From assembly GCF_000383615.1 (NCBI RefSeq), contig NZ_KB911583.1:293369-357368 (forward strand): a DNA stretch of 64,000 nt. Direction: 5' to 3'. The stretch comes from Streptomyces canus 299MFChir4.1. GTDB lineage: Bacteria > Actinomycetota > Actinomycetes > Streptomycetales > Streptomycetaceae. Positions within the stretch are counted from its first letter, which is position 1; each line of letters starts with the position of its first letter. Below, piece by piece: positions 25,568-37,754 of this stretch. The notes below the pieces were generated by a model, which saw only the letters and a list, made by a program, of their open reading frames with translations, did no database searches and was not told the DNA's origin. The position numbers were made by a program, and so were the translations under genes.

Positions 25568-27007
25568 CTAGCCGGTCACCTCGGACCGGTCCCCGCCCCA
25601 CAGCGTGTGGAACGAGCCGTCCCGGTCCGTGCGCCGGTACGTGTGCGCACCGAAGAAGTCCCGCTGCCCCTGCGTGAGCGCGGCCGGCAGCCGCTCGGCG
25701 CGCAGGGCGTCGTAGTAGGCCAGCGCCGCGGAGAATCCGGGCACCGGCACTCCCTGCCGCGTCGCCGCGATGATCACGTCACGCCAGTCGTCCTGCGCCG
25801 AGGCGATCTCCTGCGCGAAGGTGTCGTCGGAGAGCAGGCTCGGCAGGTCCGCGCGGGTGTCGTACGCGGAACGGATGCGGTCGAGGAAGGCAGCGCGGAT
25901 GATGCAGCCACCGCGCCAGATCGCGGAGACGGCGCCCAGGTCGATGTCCCAGTCGTACTCCTCACGGGCGGCCGCGATCTCGTGGAAGCCCTGCGTGTAC
26001 GACACGATCTTCGAGGCGTACAGCGCCTGCTCGACGCGGTCCGCGAAGGCGCCCGCCTCGGACTCCGACAGCGGGGTTGCCTTGGGCCCGGCGAGAGAGC
26101 GGGACGCCTCCCGCAGCTCCGCGTGGCCGGACAGGGAGCGGGCGAAGACCGCCTCCGCGATGCCCGAGACCGGGACGCCCAGGTCGAGGGCGATCTGGAC
26201 GGTCCAGCGGCCGGTGCCCTTCTGCTCGGCCTGGTCCACCACCACGTCCACGAACGGCTTGCCCGTCGCCGCGTCCACGTGGGAGAGCACCTCGGCCGTG
26301 ATCTCGATCAGGTACGAGTCCAGGCGGCCGGTGTTCCAGGTGCGGAAGATGTCGGCGATCTGGGCGGGGGAGTACCCGGCCACGTCCCGCAGCAACTGGT
26401 ACGCCTCACCGATCAGTTGCATGTCGGCGTACTCGATGCCGTTGTGGACCATCTTCACGAAGTGCCCGGCTCCGTCGGGACCGACGTGTGTGACACAGGG
26501 CGCCCCGTCCGCCGCCTTCGCGGAGATCTTCTCCAGCATCGGGCCGAGAGAGTCGTACGACTCCTTCGGGCCGCCCGGCATGATGCTCGGGCCGTTGAGC
26601 GCGCCCTCCTCGCCGCCGGAGACGCCCATGCCGACGAAGTGGATGCCCTGCTCGCGCAGTTCGCGCTCCCGGCGCCGGGTGTCGGCGAAGTGCGCGTTGC
26701 CGCCGTCGATGATCATGTCGCCCGGCTCCAGCAGCGGTGCGAACTCCTGGATCACCGCGTCGGTCGGCTCACCGGCCTTCACCATGATGACCAGACGGCG
26801 CGGCCGCTCCAGGGCCGCCACGAACTCCTTCGCCGTCTCGGCCGCGATGAAGTCGCCCTCGCTCCCGAACTCCTCGACCAGGGCGTGCGTGCGCGACGCG
26901 GTCCGGTTGTGCAGAGCGACCGTATAGCCGTTGCGGGCGAAGTTGCGGGCCAGGTTGCGGCCCATGACCGCGAGGCCCGTGACACCGATCTGCGCTGTGT
27001 TGCTCAT
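25568..27007 (-). CDS. gnd: 6-phosphogluconate dehydrogenase, decarboxylating
   Basis: A 479-residue enzyme of the oxidative pentose phosphate pathway that converts 6-phosphogluconate to ribulose 5-phosphate and CO2 with NADP+. The nucleotide motif is GLAVMGRNLARNFARNGY with HNRTAS downstream (the Arg of HNRT favours NADP). The substrate signature is IIDGGNAHFADT and VGMGVSGGEEGAL, and the catalytic Lys and Glu lie in GHFVKMVHNGIEYADMQLIG. The C-terminal tail domain includes FHTLWGGDRSEV. Full length matches the long form of Gnd. I chose the ATG at 27007 (MSNTAQIGV) rather than 27022. It is monocistronic, with two terminator hairpins. Confidence 0.95.
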   Translation of the reverse strand: MSNTAQIGVTGLAVMGRNLARNFARNGYTVALHNRTASRTHALVEEFGSEGDFIAAETAKEFVAALERPRRLVIMVKAGEPTDAVIQEFAPLLEPGDMIIDGGNAHFADTRRRERELREQGIHFVGMGVSGGEEGALNGPSIMPGGPKESYDSLGPMLEKISAKAADGAPCVTHVGPDGAGHFVKMVHNGIEYADMQLIGEAYQLLRDVAGYSPAQIADIFRTWNTGRLDSYLIEITAEVLSHVDAATGKPFVDVVVDQAEQKGTGRWTVQIALDLGVPVSGIAEAVFARSLSGHAELREASRSLAGPKATPLSESEAGAFADRVEQALYASKIVSYTQGFHEIAAAREEYDWDIDLGAVSAIWRGGCIIRAAFLDRIRSAYDTRADLPSLLSDDTFAQEIASAQDDWRDVIIAATRQGVPVPGFSAALAYYDALRAERLPAALTQGQRDFFGAHTYRRTDRDGSFHTLWGGDRSEVTG

Positions 27008-27261
27008 ACCGCCTGCTCCCAAAAGATCCCGTGGATCGCGTAGGTCGTCTATCGCTGCCCGTTGTGCTTGTCAGTATCGTCCACCGGTCATCCTGGCTTG
27101 TCGGGGGACTGTCCGCACACCAGGGATACGGTTCGGGCGCCTCGTTGCGTTCAGCGGGAGACGCGGGTCCGACGCACGCCCCTACGCGGCTGGTTGCCGT
27201 CTTGTCATGGCCTGTTCGCGGCGCTTACTTTTGCCCCTCCTGACGCATGACGCATGTCTAG

Positions 27262-29581
<2,320 letters not shown>

Positions 29582-29809
29582 GAGCTGCTCCTCTGCGTGA
29601 GGCGCGGGCTGGCTGCCCGGCGCGACGATCGGTCGTCTTCCATGACCAACACGATGCCCGGAAAAATTCTTCCCGTCGTCGTACCTGAGCAGGCAATGGG
29701 TCCTACTGCCGATGGAGTACGAATGGGTCCGTGTCCTCCCCAGGGCGGGTGACACGGGGTGGAGGGCCCCTGCTGGGTACCCCTACGGGTCCTGGTACTA
29801 CTGCTGGTC

Positions 29810-30538
29810 GTGGACCTGGACCCGGAACTCGCGGCACTGCGACCGCTCGGCGCCTTCTTCGTACTACGGACGATCGGCGGCACTCCCGGCGCACCGAGCC
29901 CGGCGCTGCCGACCCTCGCACAAGTCTACGAGAAACAGGGGTCGGATGTTTACCGAAATACGCTGACTTTCCGGGTCCGGAAGGTCGCCGAGGCCCTGCG
30001 GGCCCCCGAGCCCCGGATCGCGGCCTCCATCGCCCACCAGGGCCTCGCGGCCCGGCTGTGGTCGGTGGCGCTCGGCTGCGCGGTCCTGTACGGCCGGATC
30101 CCCGATCTCGCGCCGCACCGCCTGCACTGGGACCCCGACGCGAGCGCCCCCGACGACCTGTGGCTGGAGGGCGTCGAGTCGTTGCCGGGCGATGCCGTCA
30201 CCGTCGCCGACGTCGTGCTGCACGGCCATCTCGAACCGCTGGCGGCGGCGCTGCACGCCGAGTACCGGCCGGCCGTCGGACTGCTGTGGGGCAACGCCGG
30301 ATCGGCGCTCGCGGGCGCCGCCCGTCAGCTGCTGGAACGGCGCCCGGACGTCTCCGCGCGCACCCGCGACCTCACGGCAGGGCTCCTCGCCCACCCCCTG
30401 CTCGCCGGCACGCTCGACGGCACTACGCTCCGCCGCCGCAGCTGCTGTCTGTACTACCGGTTGCCGGGGGGTGGCGTGTGCGGTGACTGTTGCTTCACAC
30501 GAGCCCCGCGCTCTTCCCCGCGCGGCGCATCTGGGTGA
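29810..30538 (+). CDS. FhuF-like (2Fe-2S)-binding protein
   Basis: A 242-residue protein ending in RRRSCCLYYRLPGGGVCGDC, which fits the CC-x10-C-x2-C iron-sulfur motif of FhuF-type ferric-siderophore reductases. The upstream part is helical (RIAASIAHQGLAARLWSVAL is family-typical). It probably reduces ferric siderophores in the cytoplasm to release iron. I favour the GTG at 29810 (VDLDPELAALRPLG) because relatives start at that point as I recall them; a longer in-frame GTG at 29759 is possible. No iron-box operator was identified. It is divergent from the DMT gene and precedes glgA. Confidence 0.8.
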   Translation: MDLDPELAALRPLGAFFVLRTIGGTPGAPSPALPTLAQVYEKQGSDVYRNTLTFRVRKVAEALRAPEPRIAASIAHQGLAARLWSVALGCAVLYGRIPDLAPHRLHWDPDASAPDDLWLEGVESLPGDAVTVADVVLHGHLEPLAAALHAEYRPAVGLLWGNAGSALAGAARQLLERRPDVSARTRDLTAGLLAHPLLAGTLDGTTLRRRSCCLYYRLPGGGVCGDCCFTRAPRSSPRGASG

Positions 30539-30577
30539 CCATGAAAGCCGACCAGCCGCGAAGACAGGGGGTTCCGG

Positions 30578-31729
30578 GTGCGTGTGGGCCTGCTGACCCG
30601 GGAGTACCCGCCGGATGTGTACGGCGGTGCGGGTGTCCATGTCGAGTTCCTCGCCCGGGAGTTGAGGTCCCTAGTCGACCTGGATGTGCACTGCTGGGGC
30701 GAGGGCAGGGCGGACGGCGTCGTACGGCACCGGCCCTGGTCCGCACTGGACACCGCCAACGACGCGCTGCGCACGTTCTCCGTGGACCTCGCCATGGCCG
30801 CGGGCCTCGAAGGCCGTGAGCTCGTCCACTCGCACACCTGGTACGCCAACCTCGCCGGCCACTTCGGCAAGCTGCTGCACGGCATCCCGCACGTGATGAC
30901 CGCCCACTCCCTGGAACCCCTGCGCCCCTGGAAGGCCGAGCAGCTCGGCGGCGGGTACGCGCTGTCGAGCTGGGCCGAGCGCACCGCGATCGAGACCGCC
31001 GACGCGGTGATCGCCGTGTCGGGAGCCATGCGCGAGGACATCCTCGGCTGCTATCCGGCACTGGATCCGGCCAAGGTCCACATCGTGCACAACGGCATCG
31101 ACACCGCCCTGTACCGGCCCGACCACGGCACCGAGGTACTGGACCGCATCGGCCTGGACCGGGACCGCCCGTTCGTGCTGTTCGTCGGCCGGATCACCCG
31201 TCAGAAGGGGGTGCCCCATCTGATGCGCGCGGTCCGGGACATCGACCCGGCCGCGCAGGTCGTGCTGTGCGCCGGCGCGCCGGACACTCCGGAGATCGAC
31301 CGGGAGTTCCGCGAGCTCTTCGAGGAGCTGAGCCGGGTCCGCGAGGGCGTGCACTGGATCCCGCAGATGCTGCCGCGCCCCGAGGTGATCCAGCTGCTCA
31401 CCCATGCCGCGGTGTTCGTCTGCCCCTCGGTGTACGAACCGCTCGGCATTGTCAACCTGGAGGCCATGGCCTGCGGGACTCCCGTGGTGGCCTCGCGCGT
31501 CGGCGGTATCCCCGAAGTCGTGGACGACGGCAGAACCGGACTGCTCGTGACCGCGGACGACGGGTTCGAGACGGCCCTCGCGGGGGCACTCGACTCAGTG
31601 ATCGGCGATCCGGCCACGGCACGGCGGATGGGCGAGGCGGGACGGGAGCGCGCGGTCGACGAGTTCGGCTGGGACGCCGTCGCGCGGCGCACGGTCCGGC
31701 TGTACGAGGAGATCGTCAAACAGGCGTAG
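30578..31729 (+). CDS. glgA: GT4 glycogen synthase / maltose-1-phosphate synthase
   Basis: A 383-residue GT-B glycosyltransferase of family 4, the actinobacterial glgA type. The N-terminal nucleotide-sugar loop is TREYPPDVYGGAGVHVEFLA. The C-terminal donor site includes GRITRQKGVPHLMRA and the EX7E-like stretch SVYEPLGIVNLEAMACGTPV. In mycobacteria the orthologue (GlgM) makes alpha-maltose 1-phosphate from ADP-glucose, feeding the GlgE glucan route, so either name may apply here. A GTG start with GGGGG upstream is used. glgC follows on the same strand after 53 bases, an operon that supplies its own ADP-glucose. Confidence 0.88.
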   Translation: MRVGLLTREYPPDVYGGAGVHVEFLARELRSLVDLDVHCWGEGRADGVVRHRPWSALDTANDALRTFSVDLAMAAGLEGRELVHSHTWYANLAGHFGKLLHGIPHVMTAHSLEPLRPWKAEQLGGGYALSSWAERTAIETADAVIAVSGAMREDILGCYPALDPAKVHIVHNGIDTALYRPDHGTEVLDRIGLDRDRPFVLFVGRITRQKGVPHLMRAVRDIDPAAQVVLCAGAPDTPEIDREFRELFEELSRVREGVHWIPQMLPRPEVIQLLTHAAVFVCPSVYEPLGIVNLEAMACGTPVVASRVGGIPEVVDDGRTGLLVTADDGFETALAGALDSVIGDPATARRMGEAGRERAVDEFGWDAVARRTVRLYEEIVKQA

Positions 31730-31782
31730 CGAGCCTCTGACAAGGGCAAGCATGGGTCACAAACCAGGTGAGGGGAGCGGCC

Positions 31783-33003
31783 ATGCGTCGTGGCGGACCT
31801 TCGGTGCTCGGCATCGTACTCGCGGGCGGAGAAGGCAAACGCCTGATGCCCCTGACCACGGATCGCGCCAAACCCGCGGTCACCTTCGGGGGAACGTACC
31901 GGCTGGTCGACTTCGTCCTGTCCAACCTGGTCAACGGTGACATCCTGCGCATCTGCGTGCTCACGCAGTACAAGTCGCACTCGCTTGACCGGCACATCAC
32001 CACCACCTGGCGGATGTCGAGCCTGCTCGGCAACTACATCACGCCGGTGCCCGCCCAGCAGCGCCTCGGACCGCGCTGGTACCTGGGCAGCGCGGACGCG
32101 ATCCTGCAGTCCCTGAACCTGATCTACGACGAGCGCCCCGAGTACGTGGCGGTGTTCGGCGCCGACCACGTGTACCGCATGGACCCGCGCCAGATGCTCG
32201 CGCAGCACATCGAGTCCGGCGCGGGCGTCACGGTGGCCGGCATCCGCGTCCCGCGCTCCGAGTCCCCGTCGTTCGGGGTGATCTCCCCGGGCTCGGACGG
32301 CCTCACGGTGGAACGTTTCCTGGAGAAGCCGGCCGACCCGCCCGGTCTCGCGGACGACCCGGAGACCGTGTTCGCCTCGATGGGCAACTACATCTTCACC
32401 ACCAAGGCCCTGATCGAGGCGCTCCAGCGGGACTCCGAGGACGAGCACTCCGTCCACGACATGGGCGGTTCGATCCTCCCGCAGCTCACCGACCGCGGTG
32501 AGGCCCAGCTCTACGACTTCAGCGCCAACCACGTGCCCGGCGAGACCACCCGCGACCGCGGCTACTGGCGGGACGTCGGCACCCTGGACGCCTACTACGA
32601 CGCCCACATGGACCTGATCGCCGAGCGCCCCGCCTTCAACCTCTACAACCGGCAGTGGCCCGTCTACACCCACTCCGGCCAGCTGTCCCCGGCCCGTTTC
32701 AACGCGGGCGGCATAGCCAGCGAGTCCATCATCAGCGCGGGCTGCCTGATCCGCGGCCAGGTCTCCCGGTCCGTGCTCTCACCGGGCGTCCTGGTCGACC
32801 CGGGGGCCGTCGTCCAGGGGTCGGTGCTGCACGACAACGTCAAGATAGGACGGGGCGCGGTGGTCCGCGGCGCCGTCCTCGACAAGAACACCGAGGTCCC
32901 GCCGGGCGCCACGATCGGCGTGAACCCGGAGCGGGACGCGGAGCTGTACACGGTGTCCAAGGGCGGGGTGATCGCCCTCGGGAAGGGGCAGCTGGTGTCG
33001 TAG
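31783..33003 (+). CDS. glgC: Glucose-1-phosphate adenylyltransferase
   Basis: A 406-residue ADP-glucose pyrophosphorylase that makes ADP-glucose from ATP and glucose 1-phosphate, the committed step of bacterial glycogen synthesis. The N-terminal nucleotidyltransferase domain has [12 protein letters not shown] and the activator/substrate segment [19 protein letters not shown], with GSADAI and [10 protein letters not shown]. The glucose-1-phosphate site is [10 protein letters not shown], and the C-terminal left-handed beta-helix covers the last 120 residues. The ATG at 31783 with AGGGGAGCG upstream is better than the GTG at 31768. It forms an operon with glgA. Confidence 0.95.
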   Translation: MRRGGPSVLGIVLAGGEGKRLMPLTTDRAKPAVTFGGTYRLVDFVLSNLVNGDILRICVLTQYKSHSLDRHITTTWRMSSLLGNYITPVPAQQRLGPRWYLGSADAILQSLNLIYDERPEYVAVFGADHVYRMDPRQMLAQHIESGAGVTVAGIRVPRSESPSFGVISPGSDGLTVERFLEKPADPPGLADDPETVFASMGNYIFTTKALIEALQRDSEDEHSVHDMGGSILPQLTDRGEAQLYDFSANHVPGETTRDRGYWRDVGTLDAYYDAHMDLIAERPAFNLYNRQWPVYTHSGQLSPARFNAGGIASESIISAGCLIRGQVSRSVLSPGVLVDPGAVVQGSVLHDNVKIGRGAVVRGAVLDKNTEVPPGATIGVNPERDAELYTVSKGGVIALGKGQLVS

Positions 33004-33015
33004 CCGGGCTGCGGG

Positions 33016-33399
<384 letters not shown>

Positions 33400-33441
33400 C
33401 TCCGTCGCCTTCTTCCGGCAGGGGAGGGTTCTTGTGCCCAT

Positions 33442-33475
33442 TGTCCGCGTGCTGTCCGTGGACAGCACGCGGACA
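33442..33475. repeat. Perfect 16-base inverted repeat
   Basis: TGTCCGCGTGCTGTCC and its exact complement GGACAGCACGCGGACA are separated by only two bases. It lies between the divergent cupin and GH2 genes, so it is not a terminator. It may be a cruciform or operator, or the footprint of a small mobile palindrome. Confidence 0.7.
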
Positions 33476-33509
33476 CTTGTCATGTCCCTGGACGGAAGCC
33501 GGAATCCGT

Positions 33510-33548
33510 GTTGTCATGCCAATTCCTGCCCATGACAACGTTGTTATG
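33510..33548. promoter_or_regulatory. LacI-type palindromic operator before GH2 gene
   Basis: CATGACAAC-GTTGTTATG (33531-33548) is an 18-base palindrome with one mismatched pair and a central CG, the usual LacI/GalR operator form. A further half-site GTTGTCATG (33510-33518) lies 12 bases upstream, facing it. The palindrome ends 10 bases before the GH2 start codon and covers part of the ribosome site, so a bound repressor would block expression. Confidence 0.6.
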
Positions 33549-33557
33549 GAGGCTTCT

Positions 33558-36161
33558 GTGCACAGCAGGCACCTCACCCGCCTCAGAGACCGGCTGGCCT
33601 TACTGGTCGCCGCCCTCCTCGGGCTCGCCGGTCTGACCGCGGTACCCGCCGTGGCCGACGATCCCGTCGAGGCCCGCGGACTCAAGGGCGAGTACTACAC
33701 CCAGTCCGCCCCCGGCGCCTTCGACTTCCACGAGCTCAAGGCCACCACCTTCGACCCGAACCTCGACTTCGACACCCTCGAACCCCGGCTCGCCGCCGCG
33801 ACCGGCCGCTCGGACGACATCAGTGTCCGCTGGACGGGCAGGCTCGTCCCGACGGCCTCCGGCCCCCACACCTTCTCCGTCATCGGCGACAACGGCTTCC
33901 GTCTGTGGATCGGCGGGCAGCTCCTCATCGACCACTGGGTCGACGACTGGAACCGCGAACAGACGGCGCAGCCCGTCGAGTTGACCGCCGGACAGTCCTA
34001 CGACATCAAGGTCGAGTACTTCGAGCACTACGGCGGCTCCAATCTCCACCTGCGCTGGGTACCGCCCGGCGGCACCAAGGAGGCCGTACCGCAGTGGGCG
34101 TTCCGGCTCCCCGACGGCTACGACTACGACGGCCCGATCGCGACCACCGTCCTCGGCACCGGCCGCACCCTGAAGCTCGACTTCGCCCAGCCGCTCGCGG
34201 CACCTCCGGCCGGTCTCACCGACCACCTCCAGGCCGTGATCGGCGGCGCCAAGTGGCCCCTGGGCGCGGCGAAACAGGACCCGCGGGACCCCCGTGCGCT
34301 GCTCGTCGCCCTCGCCGAACCCGTCGTGGGCAACAAGGCCGGCACCGCGCGCGGCACCGCCGACCTCCGCTACGACGGCGAAGGCGGGCTCACCAGCGCC
34401 GACGGCAACGTTGTCAACGCCTTCTGGAGCAGCGGCCCCAACCGCTCGACATACGAGCTGCGCACCAAGTGGGCCGACCAGGTGGGCCCCGGCAACGCCC
34501 ATCCCGAGTACCCGCGACCGCAGTTGACCCGTGACGAGTGGCAGAACCTCAACGGGCGCTGGCAGTTCGCCGCCGCCGAGGCGGGCGAACAGCCGCCGGT
34601 CGGCCGCACCCTCGCCGAGCGCATCCTCGTCCCCTACCCGGTCGAGTCCCAGCTCTCGGGTCTGGAACGGCACGAGGACCGCATGTGGTACCGCCGCACC
34701 TTCACCGTCCCGGCCGACTGGCACATCGGCTCCGGCAAGCGCCTGCGGCTCAACTTCGGGGCGGTCGACTGGCGGTCCGAGGTGTACGTCAACGGGACCA
34801 GGGTCGCCGAACACACCGGCGGCTACGACAAGTTCAGCGCCGACATCAGCGACGCGCTGAAGCCCGGCCGTACCCAGGAACTGATCGTCGGCGTGTACGA
34901 CCCCACCGACGCGGCCGACGGGGAGAACCCGCCCCTCGGCAAGCAGCGTCTCGACCCGAGCGGCATCTGGTACACCCCGTCCTCCGGCATCTGGCAGACC
35001 GTCTGGATGGAGCCCGTCGCCCGCGACCACGTCGACTCCCTCAAGCTCACCCCGGACGTCTCCACCAACCGTCTGACGGTCGAGGCACAGGGCGTCCGCG
35101 ACGGCGTACCGGTCGCGGCGACGGCGTACGACGGCAAGCGGAAGGTCGCCACGGCCCGCGGCCGGACCGGTGAGCCACTGACCCTGACCATCGAGAAGCC
35201 GCGCCTGTGGTCGCCCGACGACCCGTTCCTGTACGACCTGAAGGTGACCGTCGGCGCCGACCGCGTCGGCGGCTACTTCGGGATGCGCTCCATCGCCGTC
35301 GAGAACGTGAACGGCACCCCGCGCACGGTCCTCAATGGTCAGCCGGTCTTCATGATGGCCACCCTCGACCAGGGCTTCTGGCCCGACGGGCTGCACACCG
35401 CACCCACCGACGAGGCCCTCGCGTACGACCTGAGGGTGCACAAGCGGCTCGGCTTCAACGCCGTGCGCAAGCACATCAAGGTCGAGCCCGACCGCTGGTT
35501 CTACTGGGCCGACCGGCTGGGCCTGATGGTGTGGCAGGACATGCCCGCCATGACCGCGGGGGTGAATCCGAGCCCCACCGCCCGCGCGGAGTACGAGCGC
35601 GAGATGAAACAGATGATCGACGAACACATCAGCAGTCCGTCGGTCGTCATGTGGGTGACCTTCAACGAGGGCTGGGGGCAGTACGACGTCGGCCGGATCG
35701 CCGAGCAGGCCAAGGCCTGGGACCCGACCCGCCTGGTCAACAACCAGTCGGGGCTCAACCTCGGCGCCGACGGCAACGCCGGCGACATCATGGACGAGCA
35801 CGGCTATCCCAGTCCCGCTCTGCCACCCCACCCGGACGGCAGACGTGCCCTGGTCAGCGGCGAGTACGGCGGGCTCGGCCTGGCGGTGCCCGGACACGCG
35901 TGGTCGGTCCAGCAGTCGTACGTCGACGTCGATCCGGCGACCTACACCGACGACTATCTGTCCAGACTCGACGAGGTACGGGCGCTGGCCTGCCGCGGCG
36001 GCAACGCGGCCGTCTACACCCAGATCTCGGACGTCGAGGGTGAGCTGAACGGGCTGCTCACCTACGACCGCAAGGTCCTGAAACCGGACGTCGAACGGGT
36101 CAGGGCCGCACACCAGGGCCTCATCCGGGACGCGTCCCGGACGACTCCGGCAGGGTGTTGA
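33558..36161 (+). CDS. Secreted glycoside hydrolase family 2 with PA14 domain
   Basis: An 867-residue secreted glycosidase. A signal peptide (residues 1-33, ending AVPAVADDP) is followed by a PA14 carbohydrate-binding domain at about 42-165. A GH2 sugar-binding domain begins near 317 (PQLTRDEWQNLNGRW), then immunoglobulin-like and TIM-barrel domains. The acid/base Glu704 is in TFNEGWGQYD and the nucleophile Glu769 in SGEYGG. Specificity (galactoside, glucuronide or mannoside) is not clear from sequence. The GTG at 33558 follows GGAGG at ideal spacing. Codon 15 is the rare TTA (33600-33602), so translation depends on the bldA tRNA. A LacI-type palindrome precedes it. Confidence 0.88.
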   Translation: MHSRHLTRLRDRLALLVAALLGLAGLTAVPAVADDPVEARGLKGEYYTQSAPGAFDFHELKATTFDPNLDFDTLEPRLAAATGRSDDISVRWTGRLVPTASGPHTFSVIGDNGFRLWIGGQLLIDHWVDDWNREQTAQPVELTAGQSYDIKVEYFEHYGGSNLHLRWVPPGGTKEAVPQWAFRLPDGYDYDGPIATTVLGTGRTLKLDFAQPLAAPPAGLTDHLQAVIGGAKWPLGAAKQDPRDPRALLVALAEPVVGNKAGTARGTADLRYDGEGGLTSADGNVVNAFWSSGPNRSTYELRTKWADQVGPGNAHPEYPRPQLTRDEWQNLNGRWQFAAAEAGEQPPVGRTLAERILVPYPVESQLSGLERHEDRMWYRRTFTVPADWHIGSGKRLRLNFGAVDWRSEVYVNGTRVAEHTGGYDKFSADISDALKPGRTQELIVGVYDPTDAADGENPPLGKQRLDPSGIWYTPSSGIWQTVWMEPVARDHVDSLKLTPDVSTNRLTVEAQGVRDGVPVAATAYDGKRKVATARGRTGEPLTLTIEKPRLWSPDDPFLYDLKVTVGADRVGGYFGMRSIAVENVNGTPRTVLNGQPVFMMATLDQGFWPDGLHTAPTDEALAYDLRVHKRLGFNAVRKHIKVEPDRWFYWADRLGLMVWQDMPAMTAGVNPSPTARAEYEREMKQMIDEHISSPSVVMWVTFNEGWGQYDVGRIAEQAKAWDPTRLVNNQSGLNLGADGNAGDIMDEHGYPSPALPPHPDGRRALVSGEYGGLGLAVPGHAWSVQQSYVDVDPATYTDDYLSRLDEVRALACRGGNAAVYTQISDVEGELNGLLTYDRKVLKPDVERVRAAHQGLIRDASRTTPAGC

Positions 36162-36192
36162 GAACCCTCGATTGATCCCATCCGCACCATGT

Positions 36193-36220
36193 GTCCCGCC
36201 CCTTTCGCGAGGGGCGGGAC
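36193..36220 (+). terminator. Terminator after GH2 gene
   Basis: A perfect 10-base stem, GTCCCGCCCC/GGGGCGGGAC, with an 8-base loop followed by TTAATCT. It ends the GH2 transcript. Confidence 0.75.
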
Positions 36221-36264
36221 TTAATCTGCTGTTAACTGTGCGTAGCTTGATCGTACTTGACCGT

Positions 36265-36282
36265 AATCGCTGTGGAGCGATT
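36265..36282. promoter_or_regulatory. Inverted repeat upstream of wax-ester synthase
   Basis: AATCGCT-GTGG-AGCGATT is a 7-base inverted repeat 38 bases before the TTG start of the acyltransferase gene. It may be an operator. Confidence 0.35.
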
Positions 36283-36320
36283 GACTGCTGGCCCACCCGT
36301 TGTCGACGCGAGGCAAGCCA

Positions 36321-37649
36321 TTGACTTCTGACCTGCTGGCCCCTCTCGACCTGGCGTTCTGGAACATGGAGTCCGCCGAGCACCCGATGCACCTGGGAGC
36401 GCTCGGCGTCTTCACGGCGCACTCGCCCACCGCGGGCGCCCATGCGGCCGACCTGCTCGCGGGCCGGGCGGCCGCGGTCCCCGGCCTGCGGATGCGGATC
36501 CGGGACGTGTGGCCGCTCGGCTTCCCGTACGCCTTCGGGGGAGCCGCCCGTGTCCCCGACCCCGACTTCGACCCGCTCCGGCACGTCCTGCTGCACGCCC
36601 CGACCGCGGACTTCCACGCCGAGGCCGGCCGGCTCATGCAGCGGCCGCTGGACCGTGAGCGGCCGCCCTGGGAGGCGCACGTGGTGCCGGGCGAGGACGG
36701 CGTCTCCTTCGCCGTGCTCTTCAAGTTCCACCACGCCCTGGCCGACGGACTGCGGGCCCTGACGCTCGCCGCCGCCGTCCTGGACCCCATGGACCTGCCC
36801 GCACGCAGGCCACGCCCCGAGGAGCCCGCGAAGAGCGCGCTCCCGGATGTGCGCAAGCTGCCCGGGCTCGTCCGGGGCGCCGTCTCCGATCTGGGGCGCG
36901 CCCTCGACATCGGCGCCTCCGTCGTCCTGTCCTCCATGGGTGTGCGCTCCAGCACCGCGCTCACCTCCGAGCCGAGCGGTACCCGGCGCACCGCCGGAGT
37001 CGTCGTCGACCTCGACGACGTGCACCACGTCCGCAAGAGCCGGGGCGGCACCGTCAACGACGTCCTGATCGCGGTCGTCGCGGGCGCCCTGCGCCGCTGG
37101 CTGGACGAGCGCGGTGACGGCAGCGAGGGCGTGGCACCCCGGGCCCTGATCCCCGTCTCCAGGCGCCGCCCGCGCACCGCGCATCCGCAGGGCAACCGGC
37201 TCTCCGGGTATCTGATGAGGCTCCCGGTCGACGACCCCGACCCGCTGGGCCGCCTCGACACGGTCCGCACGGCCATGGACCGCAACAAGGACGCGGGCCC
37301 CAACCGGGGCGCCGGAGCGGTCGCCCTGCTCGCCGACCACGTCCCGGCCCTCGGCCACCGCCTCGGCGGACCCCTGGCCGGTCAGGGCGCCCGGCTGTGG
37401 TTCGACATCCTCGTCACCAGTGTCCCGCTGCCCGGCGTCGGCCTGAGGCTGGGCGGCAACCCGGTCGCCGAGGTCTACCCCTTCGCCCCGCTCGCCCGCG
37501 GCCAGTCCCTCGCGGTCGCCATCTCGACGTACCGGGGACAGGTCCACTACGGCCTGGTCGCCGACGCGGAAGCGGTGCCCGACCTGGACCTGCTGGCTCG
37601 ATCCTTGACCGAGGAGGTGAAGGAGCTGCTGGTCGCCTGCGGTTCTTGA
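36321..37649 (+). CDS. Wax ester synthase/diacylglycerol acyltransferase (WS/DGAT)
   Basis: A 442-residue acyl-CoA-dependent acyltransferase of the bifunctional WS/DGAT family that makes triacylglycerol or wax esters at the membrane surface. The catalytic HHxxxDG motif is HHALADG (about residue 141) and the later NDV motif is in GGTVNDVLIAVV. The N-terminus ALDLAFWNMES-like segment (PLDLAFWNMESAEHPMHLG) is strongly conserved. Streptomyces store triacylglycerol as carbon reserve, and an orthologue of this type is the main TAG synthase in S. coelicolor. I chose the TTG at 36321 (MTSDLLAPLD) with GAGGC upstream; an in-frame TTG at 36300 is possible. Confidence 0.88.
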   Translation: MTSDLLAPLDLAFWNMESAEHPMHLGALGVFTAHSPTAGAHAADLLAGRAAAVPGLRMRIRDVWPLGFPYAFGGAARVPDPDFDPLRHVLLHAPTADFHAEAGRLMQRPLDRERPPWEAHVVPGEDGVSFAVLFKFHHALADGLRALTLAAAVLDPMDLPARRPRPEEPAKSALPDVRKLPGLVRGAVSDLGRALDIGASVVLSSMGVRSSTALTSEPSGTRRTAGVVVDLDDVHHVRKSRGGTVNDVLIAVVAGALRRWLDERGDGSEGVAPRALIPVSRRRPRTAHPQGNRLSGYLMRLPVDDPDPLGRLDTVRTAMDRNKDAGPNRGAGAVALLADHVPALGHRLGGPLAGQGARLWFDILVTSVPLPGVGLRLGGNPVAEVYPFAPLARGQSLAVAISTYRGQVHYGLVADAEAVPDLDLLARSLTEEVKELLVACGS

Positions 37650-37754
37650 TCGTTTCCGGTTTGCGGGTGGACCCCGGCGCTGAAGTAAAATTCCGCGTTC
37701 GACAAGCGGACGCGGCACAGCGCCGCACGGGTGACCCAGGGAAGCGGCAGCGCG

